In this document: in pieces, positions 40,498 through 48,937 of the stretch
Layout of the letters: every line of letters starts with the position of its first letter
Numbering within the stretch: position 1 is the first letter of the stretch
Assembly (NCBI GenBank): GCA_049515555.1
Contig: JBEKTY010000036.1
Span: 1 to 54,125 of the forward strand
Reading direction: 5' to 3'
Length of the DNA: 54,125 nt
Origin: JBEKTY01 sp049515555
Lineage (GTDB): Bacteria; Planctomycetota; Planctomycetia; Pirellulales; Thermoguttaceae
Notes under the pieces: model-generated
Told to the model about the DNA's origin: nothing
What the model saw: only the letters and a program-made list of their open reading frames with translations
The model's database searches: none
Position numbers and translations under genes: made by a program

Positions 40498-42693
40498 ATG
40501 GTGACGCCGAAAGTGACAAGCCGTTATCCACGGCCCGGCGAGCGGATCGCACCGTACACGTTGCGGGAGTTCCTGCTGGAGCCGTTGCCGGCCGACGTGT
40601 GCCAGCGGTTCGGCGCCGGCGAGTTGCGGCTCGGCGATTTGGACGAGACGGTTTGGGATCGCTTTCCGCCGGACGTGGTGTTGCGGCTGGCCGAGCGGGT
40701 GTTGGAGCGGATTTCGGCGTCACACGTGCGAAAGGCGTTTCAGCATCGTCATTTTCCGCGGCCGCCGGCGGTCATGGATCTGGCCGGGCTGCGGTTGGAA
40801 AACCGTACGCGGCGGTGCCTGGTGCGCGAAGGTTTCGACGAGCACCCGCATCGGCTGGGGGACCACACGATCGGAGAGATCATGGCGATTCGGGCGTTTG
40901 GCCCGCGGTGCCTGGTGGACCTGCTGTGTGCGCTGGAGTCGTCGTTGCGGCCGCAGGGGGCGGAGCAGGCCCTGCCGCCAGAGCCGCCCAAGGCGTGGTT
41001 GTCGGAGGAGTTGACCGCCGCCGCGGGCCGGCTGGCCGGCCTGCCGCAATCGTCGTCGGTGCGCCGCGAGGACCCGCGTTTTCTGCGGTGCATGCGGGAG
41101 TTGGACGTCGAGGCCGAAACGGCCGCCGCGCTGGCCGCGCGGTTGTTGGCCCGCACGCAGGACCCGCCCGACCTGGCCTACACGCTGGAGCAGGTGCGGC
41201 GGTTGTGCGAGCGCATCGAGCGGATGCCGCAGTTGACGCTCGAGGCCGAGTTGATCGAGGTTTTCGCCCCCGTCTCGAACCCGCGGAACGCGGAGATCCT
41301 CATCGGCTATTACGGCTGGCGCGACGGGCGGCAGCACACGCTGACGGAGATCGGCCAGCGCTTCGGGATCACGCGGGAGCGGATCCGCCAGGTGTGCGCG
41401 AAGCTCACCCGCAAGCCGCGGGGACTGACGGCGATCCTGGCCCCGGTGATGGACCGTGTGCTGGCGACGATCGACGCGCGGCTGCCCGGCTCCGCCGCCG
41501 CGATCGAGGCCGAGTTGGTCCGCCGCGGGTGGACGGCCGTCGGCATGCCGCTGGCCAACGTCGCCACGGCGGCCAGGCTGCTGGACCGGGCGGTCGACTT
41601 TCGCGTGGTGGAAATCCAGCCCGAGCGCGACGGCGGCCGCAGCCTGGCGGTCCGTCCGCAGCAGGTGGGCGCCGTGCTGGCGACAATCGACGCGGCCAAG
41701 AAGGACGTTTACTTTCATGGACTGGCCACCATCGAGGAGATCGAGCGAATCGTGGCCGCCAGGTTCCCCGAGGGCGCCGGGCGGGAGTTGGTCGCGGAGA
41801 CCTTGCAACTGGTGGCGGGCTTCGAGTGGCTGGACCAGGCGTCGGGCTGGTTCCGCATCGAGGGCATCGGCAAGCACGGGCTGCCCAAGACCATCGACAA
41901 GGTGCTGGCCGTGGCGGGTGCGGTGACCGCCGCCGAGCTCCGCGCGGCCATGGCCCGCAATCGCCGCCTCTGGAAGGCGCCCCCGCCGCAAGACGTCCTG
42001 CTGGAGTTCTGCCGCCACATACCCCACGTGCGGATCGAGGGCCAGCGGATCATCTCCGACCCGCCCCGCGATTGGCAGCAAGCCCTCACCGGCGTCGAGC
42101 TGAAACTGGTGCGGGTGCTCAAGCAACATGGCCCCGTCATGGAACGCGGCCAAATGGAGGACCTCTGCGTGGCCGAGGGCATGAACCGCTTCAGCTTCCA
42201 CGCCTTCGTCTCCTGGTCGCCGGTGATCGTGCAATTGGGGCATAGCGTGTACGGGCTGTTGGGCACCGAGGTGCCCAAGCGGCGGCTCGACGCCCTGGCC
42301 AAGGCGCGGCGGGCCACCCGCCTGGCTCGCCGCGTGCTGGCCGGCCACGGCTGGACCGACGACGGCCGGGTCTGGCTCAGCTATCGGCTGTCGAAAGCCG
42401 CCAGCACCTACGCCGTCATCACCGTGCCCTCGGCGCTGAAGAAGCACGTCCGCGGGCGGTTCACGCTGCTCGGGCCCGACCACCAGCCGATCGGCACCTT
42501 GGCCACCAAGGACGGGCGGGCCTGGGGCCTCGGCGCCTTCCTCCGCAACCAGGGCGCACGCATCAACGACCGCATCCTCCTGACGCTCGATCTCCAGCGC
42601 CGCACGGCCACCGTGTCCTGGGCCGACGACAAGGACAATGGTGAGGGACGAGGGGCGACGGGTGAGGGGCGAGGATTGGAGCAAATGGAATGA
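40498..42693 (+). CDS. alpha-CTD-like / sigma-region-4-like fusion protein
   Basis: 731 residues, no signal peptide. Residues 90-145 resemble the RNA polymerase alpha C-terminal domain (LAGLRLENRTRRCLVREGF, then TIGEIMAIRAFGPRCLVDLL). Residues 262-300 resemble sigma-70 region 4 (HTLTEIGQRFGITRERIRQV). Two further helical or winged regions follow (residues 310-560), and the C-terminal 140 residues (RVWLSYRLSKAASTYAVI, RTATVSWADD) look beta-rich. It might modulate transcription by contacting polymerase or DNA, but this is inferred from domains only. The last 20 residues (NGEGRGATGEGRG) are read from a GAGGGGCGA simple repeat, and the true C-terminus may once have been at about SWADDK. Confidence 0.8.
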   Translation: MVTPKVTSRYPRPGERIAPYTLREFLLEPLPADVCQRFGAGELRLGDLDETVWDRFPPDVVLRLAERVLERISASHVRKAFQHRHFPRPPAVMDLAGLRLENRTRRCLVREGFDEHPHRLGDHTIGEIMAIRAFGPRCLVDLLCALESSLRPQGAEQALPPEPPKAWLSEELTAAAGRLAGLPQSSSVRREDPRFLRCMRELDVEAETAAALAARLLARTQDPPDLAYTLEQVRRLCERIERMPQLTLEAELIEVFAPVSNPRNAEILIGYYGWRDGRQHTLTEIGQRFGITRERIRQVCAKLTRKPRGLTAILAPVMDRVLATIDARLPGSAAAIEAELVRRGWTAVGMPLANVATAARLLDRAVDFRVVEIQPERDGGRSLAVRPQQVGAVLATIDAAKKDVYFHGLATIEEIERIVAARFPEGAGRELVAETLQLVAGFEWLDQASGWFRIEGIGKHGLPKTIDKVLAVAGAVTAAELRAAMARNRRLWKAPPPQDVLLEFCRHIPHVRIEGQRIISDPPRDWQQALTGVELKLVRVLKQHGPVMERGQMEDLCVAEGMNRFSFHAFVSWSPVIVQLGHSVYGLLGTEVPKRRLDALAKARRATRLARRVLAGHGWTDDGRVWLSYRLSKAASTYAVITVPSALKKHVRGRFTLLGPDHQPIGTLATKDGRAWGLGAFLRNQGARINDRILLTLDLQRRTATVSWADDKDNGEGRGATGEGRGLEQME

Positions 42694-42844
42694 CGCGGGG
42701 AGTGGGAGACGCGGTGACGCGGAGACTACCGGTGTCGTGCGCGTCCCCGCGTCCCCGCGTCCCCGCGTCCCCGCGTCGTCTGCCGCCTGCCGCCTTCCGC
42801 CTTCCGCCTTCCGCCTTCCGCCTTCATCCTTCCCCCCTGCCCCC
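42694..42844. repeat. CGCGTCCC and CCGCCTTC simple repeats
   Basis: TCCCCGCGTCCCCGCG (42745-42778) and GCCTTCCGCCTTCCGCC (42787-42823) arrays separate the fusion gene from the histidine kinase. They may contain the kinase's leader, but no promoter is recognisable. Confidence 0.75.
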
Positions 42845-44143
42845 ATGAAACTGCCTCCGGAAGGCGCCCGCTGGCTGGTCTCTCTGCGCTGGGTGGCCTG
42901 CGCCACGGCGTTGGCCGTCGTCTGGCTGGCCTCGTCGGGGCTGGGGATCGTGGCCCACGCCTGGCCGCTCTACGCGGTCGTCTGCGCCATGATCGCCTAT
43001 AACGTCGTATTCTGGCTGGGCCGCCAGGACTGGACCAGCGGCGAGGGCGGCGCCGAGCGGAACATCTTCCTGCAGGCCTCCTTCGACCTGCTGGCCTTGA
43101 CGTTGCTTCTGTACTTCTCGGACCTGCCGCGGAACCCGTTCCTGATCTATTTCCTGTTCCAAATGATCATCGCCGGCATGTATCTCCGCGGCTGGGGGCC
43201 CCTGCTCCTGGCGGCCGCGGTCACGGCGGTCGTGGGCGGCGTGATGCTGCTGGAATTCCTGAACTGGCTGCCGCGGTTCGCCATGCACTTCCCCTCCGAT
43301 CCGGCGGAGCCGCCGCCCTTGGATCGGCTCGAGCTGTGGGGCGTGTTCGCGGCCTTCACCAGCGCCTTGTGGATCACGGTCTATTTCACCACCTCGATCC
43401 GCCGCTACGTGGATCGAGCCCACGCCGAGATCCGCCAGAAAGAGAAGATCCTGGGGATCGGCCAACTGGTGGCCGGCATCGCCCATCAGATCGCCAACCC
43501 GCTGGACGGCGTGCAGAACTGCCTCCGCCGCGTGGGCGAGCGGGTAAAAAACGACCCCTACCTCACCGACTACGTCCGCATGATGACCGAGGCCCTGGAG
43601 CGGATCGAGCGGACGGCCACGCGGGTGCAGGCCTTCGCCCGGCCGCGGGGCGTCACGCTACAGAGCACCGACGCCAGCGCCGCCGTCGAGGCCACGCTGG
43701 ACGTGCTGGGCACCACGCACGTGGGCAGCGTCCGCATCGTCAAGGAGCTGGGCGACGTGCCGCCCGTCCAGGGCGATCCCTACACGCTGCAAGAAGTGCT
43801 GTTCAACCTCTGCACCAACGCCCTGGCCGCCATGCCCCGCGGCGGCGCGCTCACCTTGCGGACCTACGCCCTGGGCAGCAAGGACGAGGACCAGATGGGC
43901 TCCGTGGCCATCGACGTCAGCGACACGGGGGTGGGCATTCCCAGGGCCGACTTGGAAAAAATCTTCGAGCCCTTCTACACCACCCGCGGCGACGCCGGCG
44001 GCACCGGCCTGGGATTGGGCCTGTGCCGCATGCTCATCTCCGAAATGGGCGGACGGATCGAGGTCCGCAGCCTCCCCGGCCATGGAAGCACCTTCACCGT
44101 CGTGCTGAATCGCGCCGGAAAAGGCGCCAGGAACCGTTTTTGA
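42845..44143 (+). CDS. membrane sensor histidine kinase
   Basis: 432 residues from the ATG at 42845. About six transmembrane helices occupy residues 8-185, without an obvious periplasmic sensor domain. Residues 190-275 are the HisKA dimerisation region with H214 in AGIAHQIANPLDG. The HATPase domain follows with the N box LFNLCTNALAAM, G1 DVSDTGVGIPRADL, F box FEPFYTTR and G2 GTGLGLGLCR. It resembles the NtrB/PrrB group (membrane-integrated sensing). It would phosphorylate a response regulator, but none is adjacent. The sensory signal is unknown. Confidence 0.9.
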   Translation: MKLPPEGARWLVSLRWVACATALAVVWLASSGLGIVAHAWPLYAVVCAMIAYNVVFWLGRQDWTSGEGGAERNIFLQASFDLLALTLLLYFSDLPRNPFLIYFLFQMIIAGMYLRGWGPLLLAAAVTAVVGGVMLLEFLNWLPRFAMHFPSDPAEPPPLDRLELWGVFAAFTSALWITVYFTTSIRRYVDRAHAEIRQKEKILGIGQLVAGIAHQIANPLDGVQNCLRRVGERVKNDPYLTDYVRMMTEALERIERTATRVQAFARPRGVTLQSTDASAAVEATLDVLGTTHVGSVRIVKELGDVPPVQGDPYTLQEVLFNLCTNALAAMPRGGALTLRTYALGSKDEDQMGSVAIDVSDTGVGIPRADLEKIFEPFYTTRGDAGGTGLGLGLCRMLISEMGGRIEVRSLPGHGSTFTVVLNRAGKGARNRF

Positions 44144-44490
44144 CAGGTGTCGCTTAAGTATCCCCGTCGTGATTCGAACACGAAACCTTCGGCTCCGGAG
44201 GTCATTCTCCACCGTTTTCTCAAGCCGCATCACCGCAAGAAGTTGCGCCCTTAAGTCTCTTTCTTTCAGCAACTTACGGTCGGTTTCGCTTCGGGCACTC
44301 TGTGGGCCTTCGGCCTTGCGGACGTGCCAAAACGACCACTTTGTTTCTGAATTCAGAAACGACCAGATCGTTTCTGAAGGAGCCACAGGGTAATCGCCTG
44401 TCGGCTAACCTCGTCCCCTCCGACCATCGTCTTCTTCCCCCGCCCCCCTTCCCCGACTAATGTCTTCTCCCTGACCACAACAGGAGAAGA
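44144..44490. other. accessory-region boundary, mostly non-coding
   Basis: Contains the tRNA-Arg 3'-half remnant (44159-44200) and, at 44335-44385, TTTCTGAATTCAGAAACGACC, a short palindrome (TTTCTGAATTCAGAAA) followed by a direct TCGTTTCTGAAGGA copy, which could be an operator. No gene recognised. Confidence 0.5.
44159..44200 (-). tRNA. 3'-half remnant of a tRNA-Arg(CCG), possible attachment site
   Basis: Read on the minus strand: anticodon loop CTCCGGA (anticodon CCG), the 3' strand GCCGA of the anticodon stem, variable loop AGGTT, a perfect T arm TCGTG-TTCGAAT-CACGA, acceptor 3' strand CGGGGAT and a discriminator A. The 5' half is missing: no D arm or acceptor 5' strand (ATCCCCG) occurs upstream. 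Integrating elements of tyrosine-recombinase type often use exactly the stretch from anticodon loop to 3' end as their core site, leaving such a half-tRNA at one junction. The element would extend to the right. Confidence 0.6.
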
Positions 44491-44712
44491 ATCATCTTCG
44501 CCCTCACCGGCTGGTGGGAACTCTGCGGCGGCCACGTCACGCTCGGGAGCATCGTCGCCTACTTCATCGCCCGTGCCGTCTACGAGAACACCCGCAGCTT
44601 CTGGGGAGCCGTCATCCTCTATTACGCCATCTGCCTGATTTTCTGGATCATCTGTGACTGGATTTGGGGGCCGTACCCGCTCCCTTCCACCCACGAACTG
44701 CCACGCTACTGA
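44491..44712 (+). CDS. small membrane protein with non-standard start
   Basis: About 73 codons reading IFALTGWWELCGG, then GSIVAYFIARAVYENTRSFWGA, and VILYYAICLIFWIICDWIWG, ending STHELPRY. Two to three hydrophobic helices are clear, and the codon use is that of a gene. An AGGAGA (44482-44487) stands directly before ATCATC, where no ATG, GTG or TTG exists in this frame. Either an ATC/AUU-type start is used or the start codon has mutated. The stop is 9 nt before the next ATG, so the two genes are probably coupled. No family recognised. Confidence 0.45.
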   Translation: MIFALTGWWELCGGHVTLGSIVAYFIARAVYENTRSFWGAVILYYAICLIFWIICDWIWGPYPLPSTHELPRY

Positions 44713-44721
44713 GGTGCAGCC

Positions 44722-45192
44722 ATGGGCAACGAATTCATGGAAACGCTGGACGGCGCCACCCGGTTGGTGAGAGGGATCGCCACCTTCATCGTTATTGCCG
44801 TCTGGGTCGTCATGACGGCTGGCCCCTATATCATCTACCGGAACGTCGCCGATTTCCTGACGTGTGCCATCACCAGGGACCGGGTGTGGATCGTTGAAAA
44901 AAACCACGCCATCTTCGCCGGGATGATACCAAGTCCCTTCCCCATGATCGACGGCCACGGGAAGAACTGCCCGGTCCAGCGATACTACGCCTGTGTCAGG
45001 TCGGTCCGGGAAGGGGAAAGTTCGAGCTGGCTTGGAGCCGCAGGGATTCAACCGCCAAGGCGGAGAATCAACACCGTCACAAAAGTCGATCTGTTTTCTC
45101 CCATGCTGTTATTTTCAATGGTACACTTGATGCACCTGGGCGGAGGACAGGGCAACGGTGGGAACCGACCCGAGCGCCGCGCCAGGGCTTGA
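44722..45192 (+). CDS. small membrane-associated hypothetical protein
   Basis: 156 residues. The ATG at 44722 follows GAGGTGCAGCC, overlapping the end of the preceding small gene. N-terminal amphipathic segment, then one hydrophobic helix (GIATFIVIAVWVVMTAGPYIIY), then a Cys/Asp-containing part (NHAIFAGMIPSPFPMIDGHG). From about residue 95 the sequence (WLGAAGIQPPRRRINTVTK, ending GNRPERRARA) looks unlike a folded domain, and the gene may once have been shorter. It sits in the accessory region. A terminator follows 10 nt after the stop. Confidence 0.5.
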   Translation: MGNEFMETLDGATRLVRGIATFIVIAVWVVMTAGPYIIYRNVADFLTCAITRDRVWIVEKNHAIFAGMIPSPFPMIDGHGKNCPVQRYYACVRSVREGESSSWLGAAGIQPPRRRINTVTKVDLFSPMLLFSMVHLMHLGGGQGNGGNRPERRARA

Positions 45193-45202
45193 AGAGGAAT
45201 GA

Positions 45203-45236
45203 GGGTGAACTGACCGGTTCACCCTTGTTCTTTTCT
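45203..45236 (+). terminator. rho-independent terminator
   Basis: GGGTGAAC TGACCG GTTCACCC stem-loop followed by TTGTTCTTTTCTT. Correctly placed to end the transcript of the two small genes upstream. Confidence 0.75.
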
Positions 45237-45343
45237 TGTGATGTTGCCATTCCTCTTTGAGCTTTATGCGTTAAATCCTTGGGGGGCTCGGGGGACGCCC
45301 CCCGAAAAACACTGCCTTCAGTCCGCTTCTCCCTTCCTCTGCC

Positions 45344-46207
45344 TCATGCTGCTTCCGGCTTGCCTTCAAAGGCCTCGAATTCCCGATGCTTTTTGATGGG
45401 CGAATCGTAATGGTACCTCTGCTTCTTCTTGAGCATGTGCCAAATGATCGTGACCATACGCCGCATTACCGCCACGCGTCCGATTTTCGACCCGCGGCGT
45501 TTTTTGATCCGCTTGTACCAGTCGCGCATGGCCGCGTCGAAACGCAGCACATGGACGACCGCCTGCCCCACCAAGTAGCGGACGATCTTGCTCCCGCGCT
45601 TGGTGATCGAGCCGAGCCGCTGCGTGGCCTCGCCTGAGTTGTGGTAACCTGGGGTCAAGCCGAAATAGTTCGCTAGGCTGTCAGGTTGCCTGAAACGGTC
45701 GATGTTGCCGATCCGCGATGCAATCGTCACGGCGCTATAGTGTCCGATGCCTGGGATCGACTGCAGGAGTTTCGCCCGCTCGTCGGCCGCGGCACGCTCG
45801 GCAAGCTTCCCTTCTACAACCTCCAACTGCTGGTCGAGCAGATCCCATTGCGGCAAGAGCAGATCCATTTCCAACCGGTCCAGCGCGGGCAGTTCCATCT
45901 CGGCCAGCCAGCAGCGAACCTTCTGAGTCTGAAAACCCTTGGTCGGGCACTCTTGCTCCAGGTTGTGCTTCCGCAGGACCTTGTGGATGCCGTTGAGCAC
46001 GGCCGTGCGTCTCATCGTCAGCCGGGCTCGCAAGGCAGTTAGCTGCCGATCGTCCGCCTCCTGCAGCGTGGGCGGCTGGACGCGCCGCAGCCCGAGCGGA
46101 TGCTTCCCCGCAAGGAACTGCTGCCGATGGACCCAGAGCAAATGAGTCAAGATCGCGGGGAAAATTGTAAGAAATCGCTGGCCGCGGGTGTCAAGACACC
46201 CAGGCAA
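45344..46207 (-). pseudogene. 5'-truncated IS110-family transposase
   Basis: 287 readable residues. The C-terminal transposase_20 domain is intact: LLQSIPGIGHYSAVTIASRIG, SLANYFGLTPGYHNSGEATQRLGSI, GSKIVRYLVGQAVVHVL. The middle helical region (RAVQPPTLQE, LTMRRTAVLNGIHKVL) is present, but the N-terminal DEDD/RuvC-like nuclease domain, about 100-120 residues with the catalytic acidic residues, is missing. The first residues (GCLDTRGQRFLTIFPAILT) come from sequence unrelated to IS110. The element therefore cannot transpose by itself. Its ends were not found. It abuts a fragment of a secreted-protein gene. Confidence 0.85.
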
Positions 46208-46268
46208 CCAAGGGCACCGACAGCGGCCTGGCGACTCCGCAGACCTGCACCGGTTTTGCCTGTTCTCC

Positions 46269-46394
46269 TCATAGCGGCAAGCAACCTGGTCCGGCAGCGA
46301 AGTTGGGGCTGCGGTAGCCGCTGGCGATTCTTTGACGGTAACCGGCCAGCGGTGCCAGCAGCAGGCAAGTGAGGAATGTGAGGATGAGTCTCAT
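46269..46394 (-). pseudogene. 5' fragment of a secreted-protein gene
   Basis: From an ATG at 46394 the frame encodes a textbook signal peptide (MRLILTFLTCLLLAPLAG) followed by about 24 unrelated residues and a stop. Such a leader is common on planctomycete sulfatases and oxidoreductases. The body of the gene is absent, replaced by the IS110 remnant region. Confidence 0.4.
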
Positions 46395-46438
46395 TTGTTG
46401 CGGTTCATGGTGAGAATCGGTTCTTGTTTTGTCTTCTT

Positions 46439-47711
46439 TCATTGGCCGCGCGGACGAGTCGCCGAGCCGCCCCATTCCTGACGGGTCGCGATGGGCACGT
46501 AGCCGACTTCCTTGCCCTTGGGCGGGGTGACCAGAAGTGCGGGGTCAAGATCGCATAGCGATCCTACCGTGGGTGGGGCGAGGTAATCGTGATCCTTCGG
46601 CCAGGAGCGATGAATCTTCTCCACTCGTTTCTGGAGCTGCTCGCGTTCGTCTTCGGTGAGACCGGCATTGAGCAGCGCCGGCTGATCGGCAAAACGATAC
46701 CAGTAATAAGTAACCACGCTGCCGTCGCCAAGCCGCGCCTGGAACGGGCCAGCAACGGGCCCGGGGTTCTTCCAGCAACTATTCGGCTCCTCGGGCGTCG
46801 TGTAAGGCTCAGCCACCGGCTCGGAGGGACGATCACAACTCAAGCTCGCGAGCTTCGTGTCTACGGGTACGGCCTTCGGTGGGACCGGGGTCCACTCCGG
46901 CTTGTGGTTTGCGTTGGCGGTGAGATGAAAATACTCCGGCAGCTTGACCAGTGAACCGTTAGCAGTCTTGGTTCGCGTCAGCTGATCGCTCCACCGGTAG
47001 CCGAAGGTCAGCGGGTCGGGCGTGAACGGTGTGGCAAATGTCTTCCACGCCAGCGGAACTGGATCCTCCCCCGGTTTCGGTGGCCAAATCTTCCACCCCG
47101 CACCACCGTCGTTGACTTTCTGCACCACAGCGCCCTGGGGATTGATCGAGCCGCTAGCCGCTGCGCTGCCGTCGAACCATCGTTTCACATCGTTCCAGAG
47201 CGCGACCTTGTTGTACACGGTGACACGATGCATCAACACAGAGTTGCCATCCGCATCGATGGGGAACATCGTGGTCGCTGTGCGCAAGTAAGACTCCCCC
47301 TTTGCGCCTTCGAAGACCGCGGCGGGCACATGCGCCGTCTCCATCGACACCGGTTTGTTCGGCTGGCCCGGGCGCGAGTCCAGCAACTTGCCGGCCCACT
47401 CGGGTTTCTTCACCGTGGCGTGCGACCAGAAGTAAGGCGTGAAGAACGCGACGGGGCCCTTGAAACCGATGCCCCGGATACTTCTCGACCAGCGGCCACG
47501 CCGCCGTATAGAAGGAGTAGCCGACGTTGAACGACGCGGGCGCCTGACTGTGGGCCACCATCAGATAGCCGCCCATGTTCACCTCCCGAATCTTGTCGGC
47601 GGCTTGCGCCGGCGTTGCAAGGACGGTCGCCGTGGACAGCCAGCCGGCTACTGCTAGGATAGCGGATAGAACCTGAAGAATCTTCTCGCCGCATGTCTTG
47701 GTATGTTTCAT
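46439..47711 (-). pseudogene. frameshifted and internally deleted secreted protein (copy A)
   Basis: The ATG at 47711 follows AGGAGAG and opens a signal peptide (ILQVLSAILAVAGWLSTATVLA). The frame reads to SFYTAAWPLVEKYPG and then shifts by one nt near 47474 (a GGGG run). From there the second frame continues FKGPVAFFTPYFWS and runs to the stop at 46439. Compared with copy B at 50930-52544, about 110 residues between WPLV and FKGP are missing, so a deletion with a frame change is more likely than a sequencing slip. The C-terminal part has a conserved YWYRFADQPALLNAG and ALLVTPPKGKEVGYVPI. I do not recognise the family. Confidence 0.75.
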
Positions 47712-47722
47712 GGTCTCTCCTG

Positions 47723-48937
47723 TCACTGGGGCTTCTGCAACTTCACCATCGCGTCGGCAAAGGCCTTGCCGATCGGCGCCAAAATCTTGGCGGCGCCGAG
47801 ATAATGGTAACCCCCATTGGAGATGCCCTTCATGCGTTTGAGCTCCTCCGGCGTGAAGTTCTCCGCCATGGCCTTCTTATAAGCCTCGTCTCGCGCCGCC
47901 TGGCTCAGGTTCGGATTCTTCTTGGCCTCTTGATCCATCTTCGCGTTGAATTTCTCTATCCGCTGTTGCAGCGCGTCCAAATCGTCGTCCCAGTGGGGCG
48001 CCGTCTGCACCGCCACCACGTTGCCCTGGAACTCGGGAAGCGACGCCGGCGCGGCCTGGGCTTGGCGGAAATTCGACATGGGCGGCTTTTCCCCTTCTCG
48101 CACGCCGCCAATCCCCATGACCCCGATCACGAAGGGCATCTTCGGCACCGACAGATCCTTGCGCACGTCGCGGATGAACTGCGCCAGCAGTTGCCCGTAC
48201 TCGTCATACCCGCCGGGCTTCATCCGGTTGTGATACGTCCAGTCGTCGATCATGTCGTTGAATCCCTGGAACCAGACGAAACCGGCCAGCTCGTAGCCCT
48301 GCTTCGGATCGTACTCCGGCGCCACCCGCTTGATGTCCGCCAGCACCTTCCGCACATGCGCGATCATGTGGCGGTAGAACACGCCGCATCTCTCGTTATT
48401 CTTGGCCGATTCCTGATCCAGATTCAGTCCCATCTCTTTCCACCGGCTCAAGATGTAGTCGTTGAACACCCGACGCCCGGCGCTGGGCGGACGGAAATCG
48501 GTGACCAGGCTCCTGCCGCCCCAGGCGGTCTTGATGATCAGGATGGGCTCGCCCAGCGCCTTCTCCATGTAGATGCCGAACGTGAACTCCGGGCCGATTT
48601 CGGCGGGCGAGGCGCCGAAGCCCGCCGTCAGTTTTCCTGTCTGCTCGATGACGTCGGACCAGCCGTCGCCGGCGCAGCCGACCGACGAGATCCAGACCTT
48701 GTCGCATACGTGCGGTTTCCCGTCGACATTGCGCATCTCCTTGAGTATCGGCGCGGTCTTCGGATCATCGGCCATGGAATCAAGCGTCGATACGTTGGCA
48801 TGCCCCTGCATGTTCGACTGGCCGGCGAGGATGAACACCTTCAGCGGCCTGTCCGCCGCGTGGCAGGCAACCCCCGACATCAGGCCGACAGCCGCTGCGG
48901 TCATCACACACTTCACACTCTGTACGATGTTTCTCAT
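47723..48937 (-). CDS. SASA-family carbohydrate esterase
   Basis: 404 residues with a signal peptide (VMTAAAVGLMSGVACHA). The SASA/CE6-like SGNH hydrolase motifs are FILAGQSNMQGHA (nucleophile Ser), SVGCAGDGWSDVI, IIKTAWGGRSL, FVWFQGFNDMIDDW and a C-terminal GYHYLGAAKILAPIGKAF with the catalytic-type His. It would remove acetyl groups from xylan, sialic acid or other glycans in the periplasm or outside. The ATG overlaps the stop of the DUF6288 gene as ATGA, and copy A follows 11 nt after its stop, so these three are one operon. Confidence 0.9.
   Translation of the reverse strand: MRNIVQSVKCVMTAAAVGLMSGVACHAADRPLKVFILAGQSNMQGHANVSTLDSMADDPKTAPILKEMRNVDGKPHVCDKVWISSVGCAGDGWSDVIEQTGKLTAGFGASPAEIGPEFTFGIYMEKALGEPILIIKTAWGGRSLVTDFRPPSAGRRVFNDYILSRWKEMGLNLDQESAKNNERCGVFYRHMIAHVRKVLADIKRVAPEYDPKQGYELAGFVWFQGFNDMIDDWTYHNRMKPGGYDEYGQLLAQFIRDVRKDLSVPKMPFVIGVMGIGGVREGEKPPMSNFRQAQAAPASLPEFQGNVVAVQTAPHWDDDLDALQQRIEKFNAKMDQEAKKNPNLSQAARDEAYKKAMAENFTPEELKRMKGISNGGYHYLGAAKILAPIGKAFADAMVKLQKPQ

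Noticed and set aside
40599..42245. 548-residue frame overlapping the alpha-CTD/sigma gene
   Set aside because: Arg/Gly/Ala-rich shadow frame without domains; the other frame carries clear HTH motifs.
45033..45090. Second tRNA/tmRNA 3'-end-like sequence (minus strand GGTTGAATCCC...GGCTCCA)
   Set aside because: The T stem has two mismatches and no other arm pairs; it overlaps a reading frame. Too weak to annotate.
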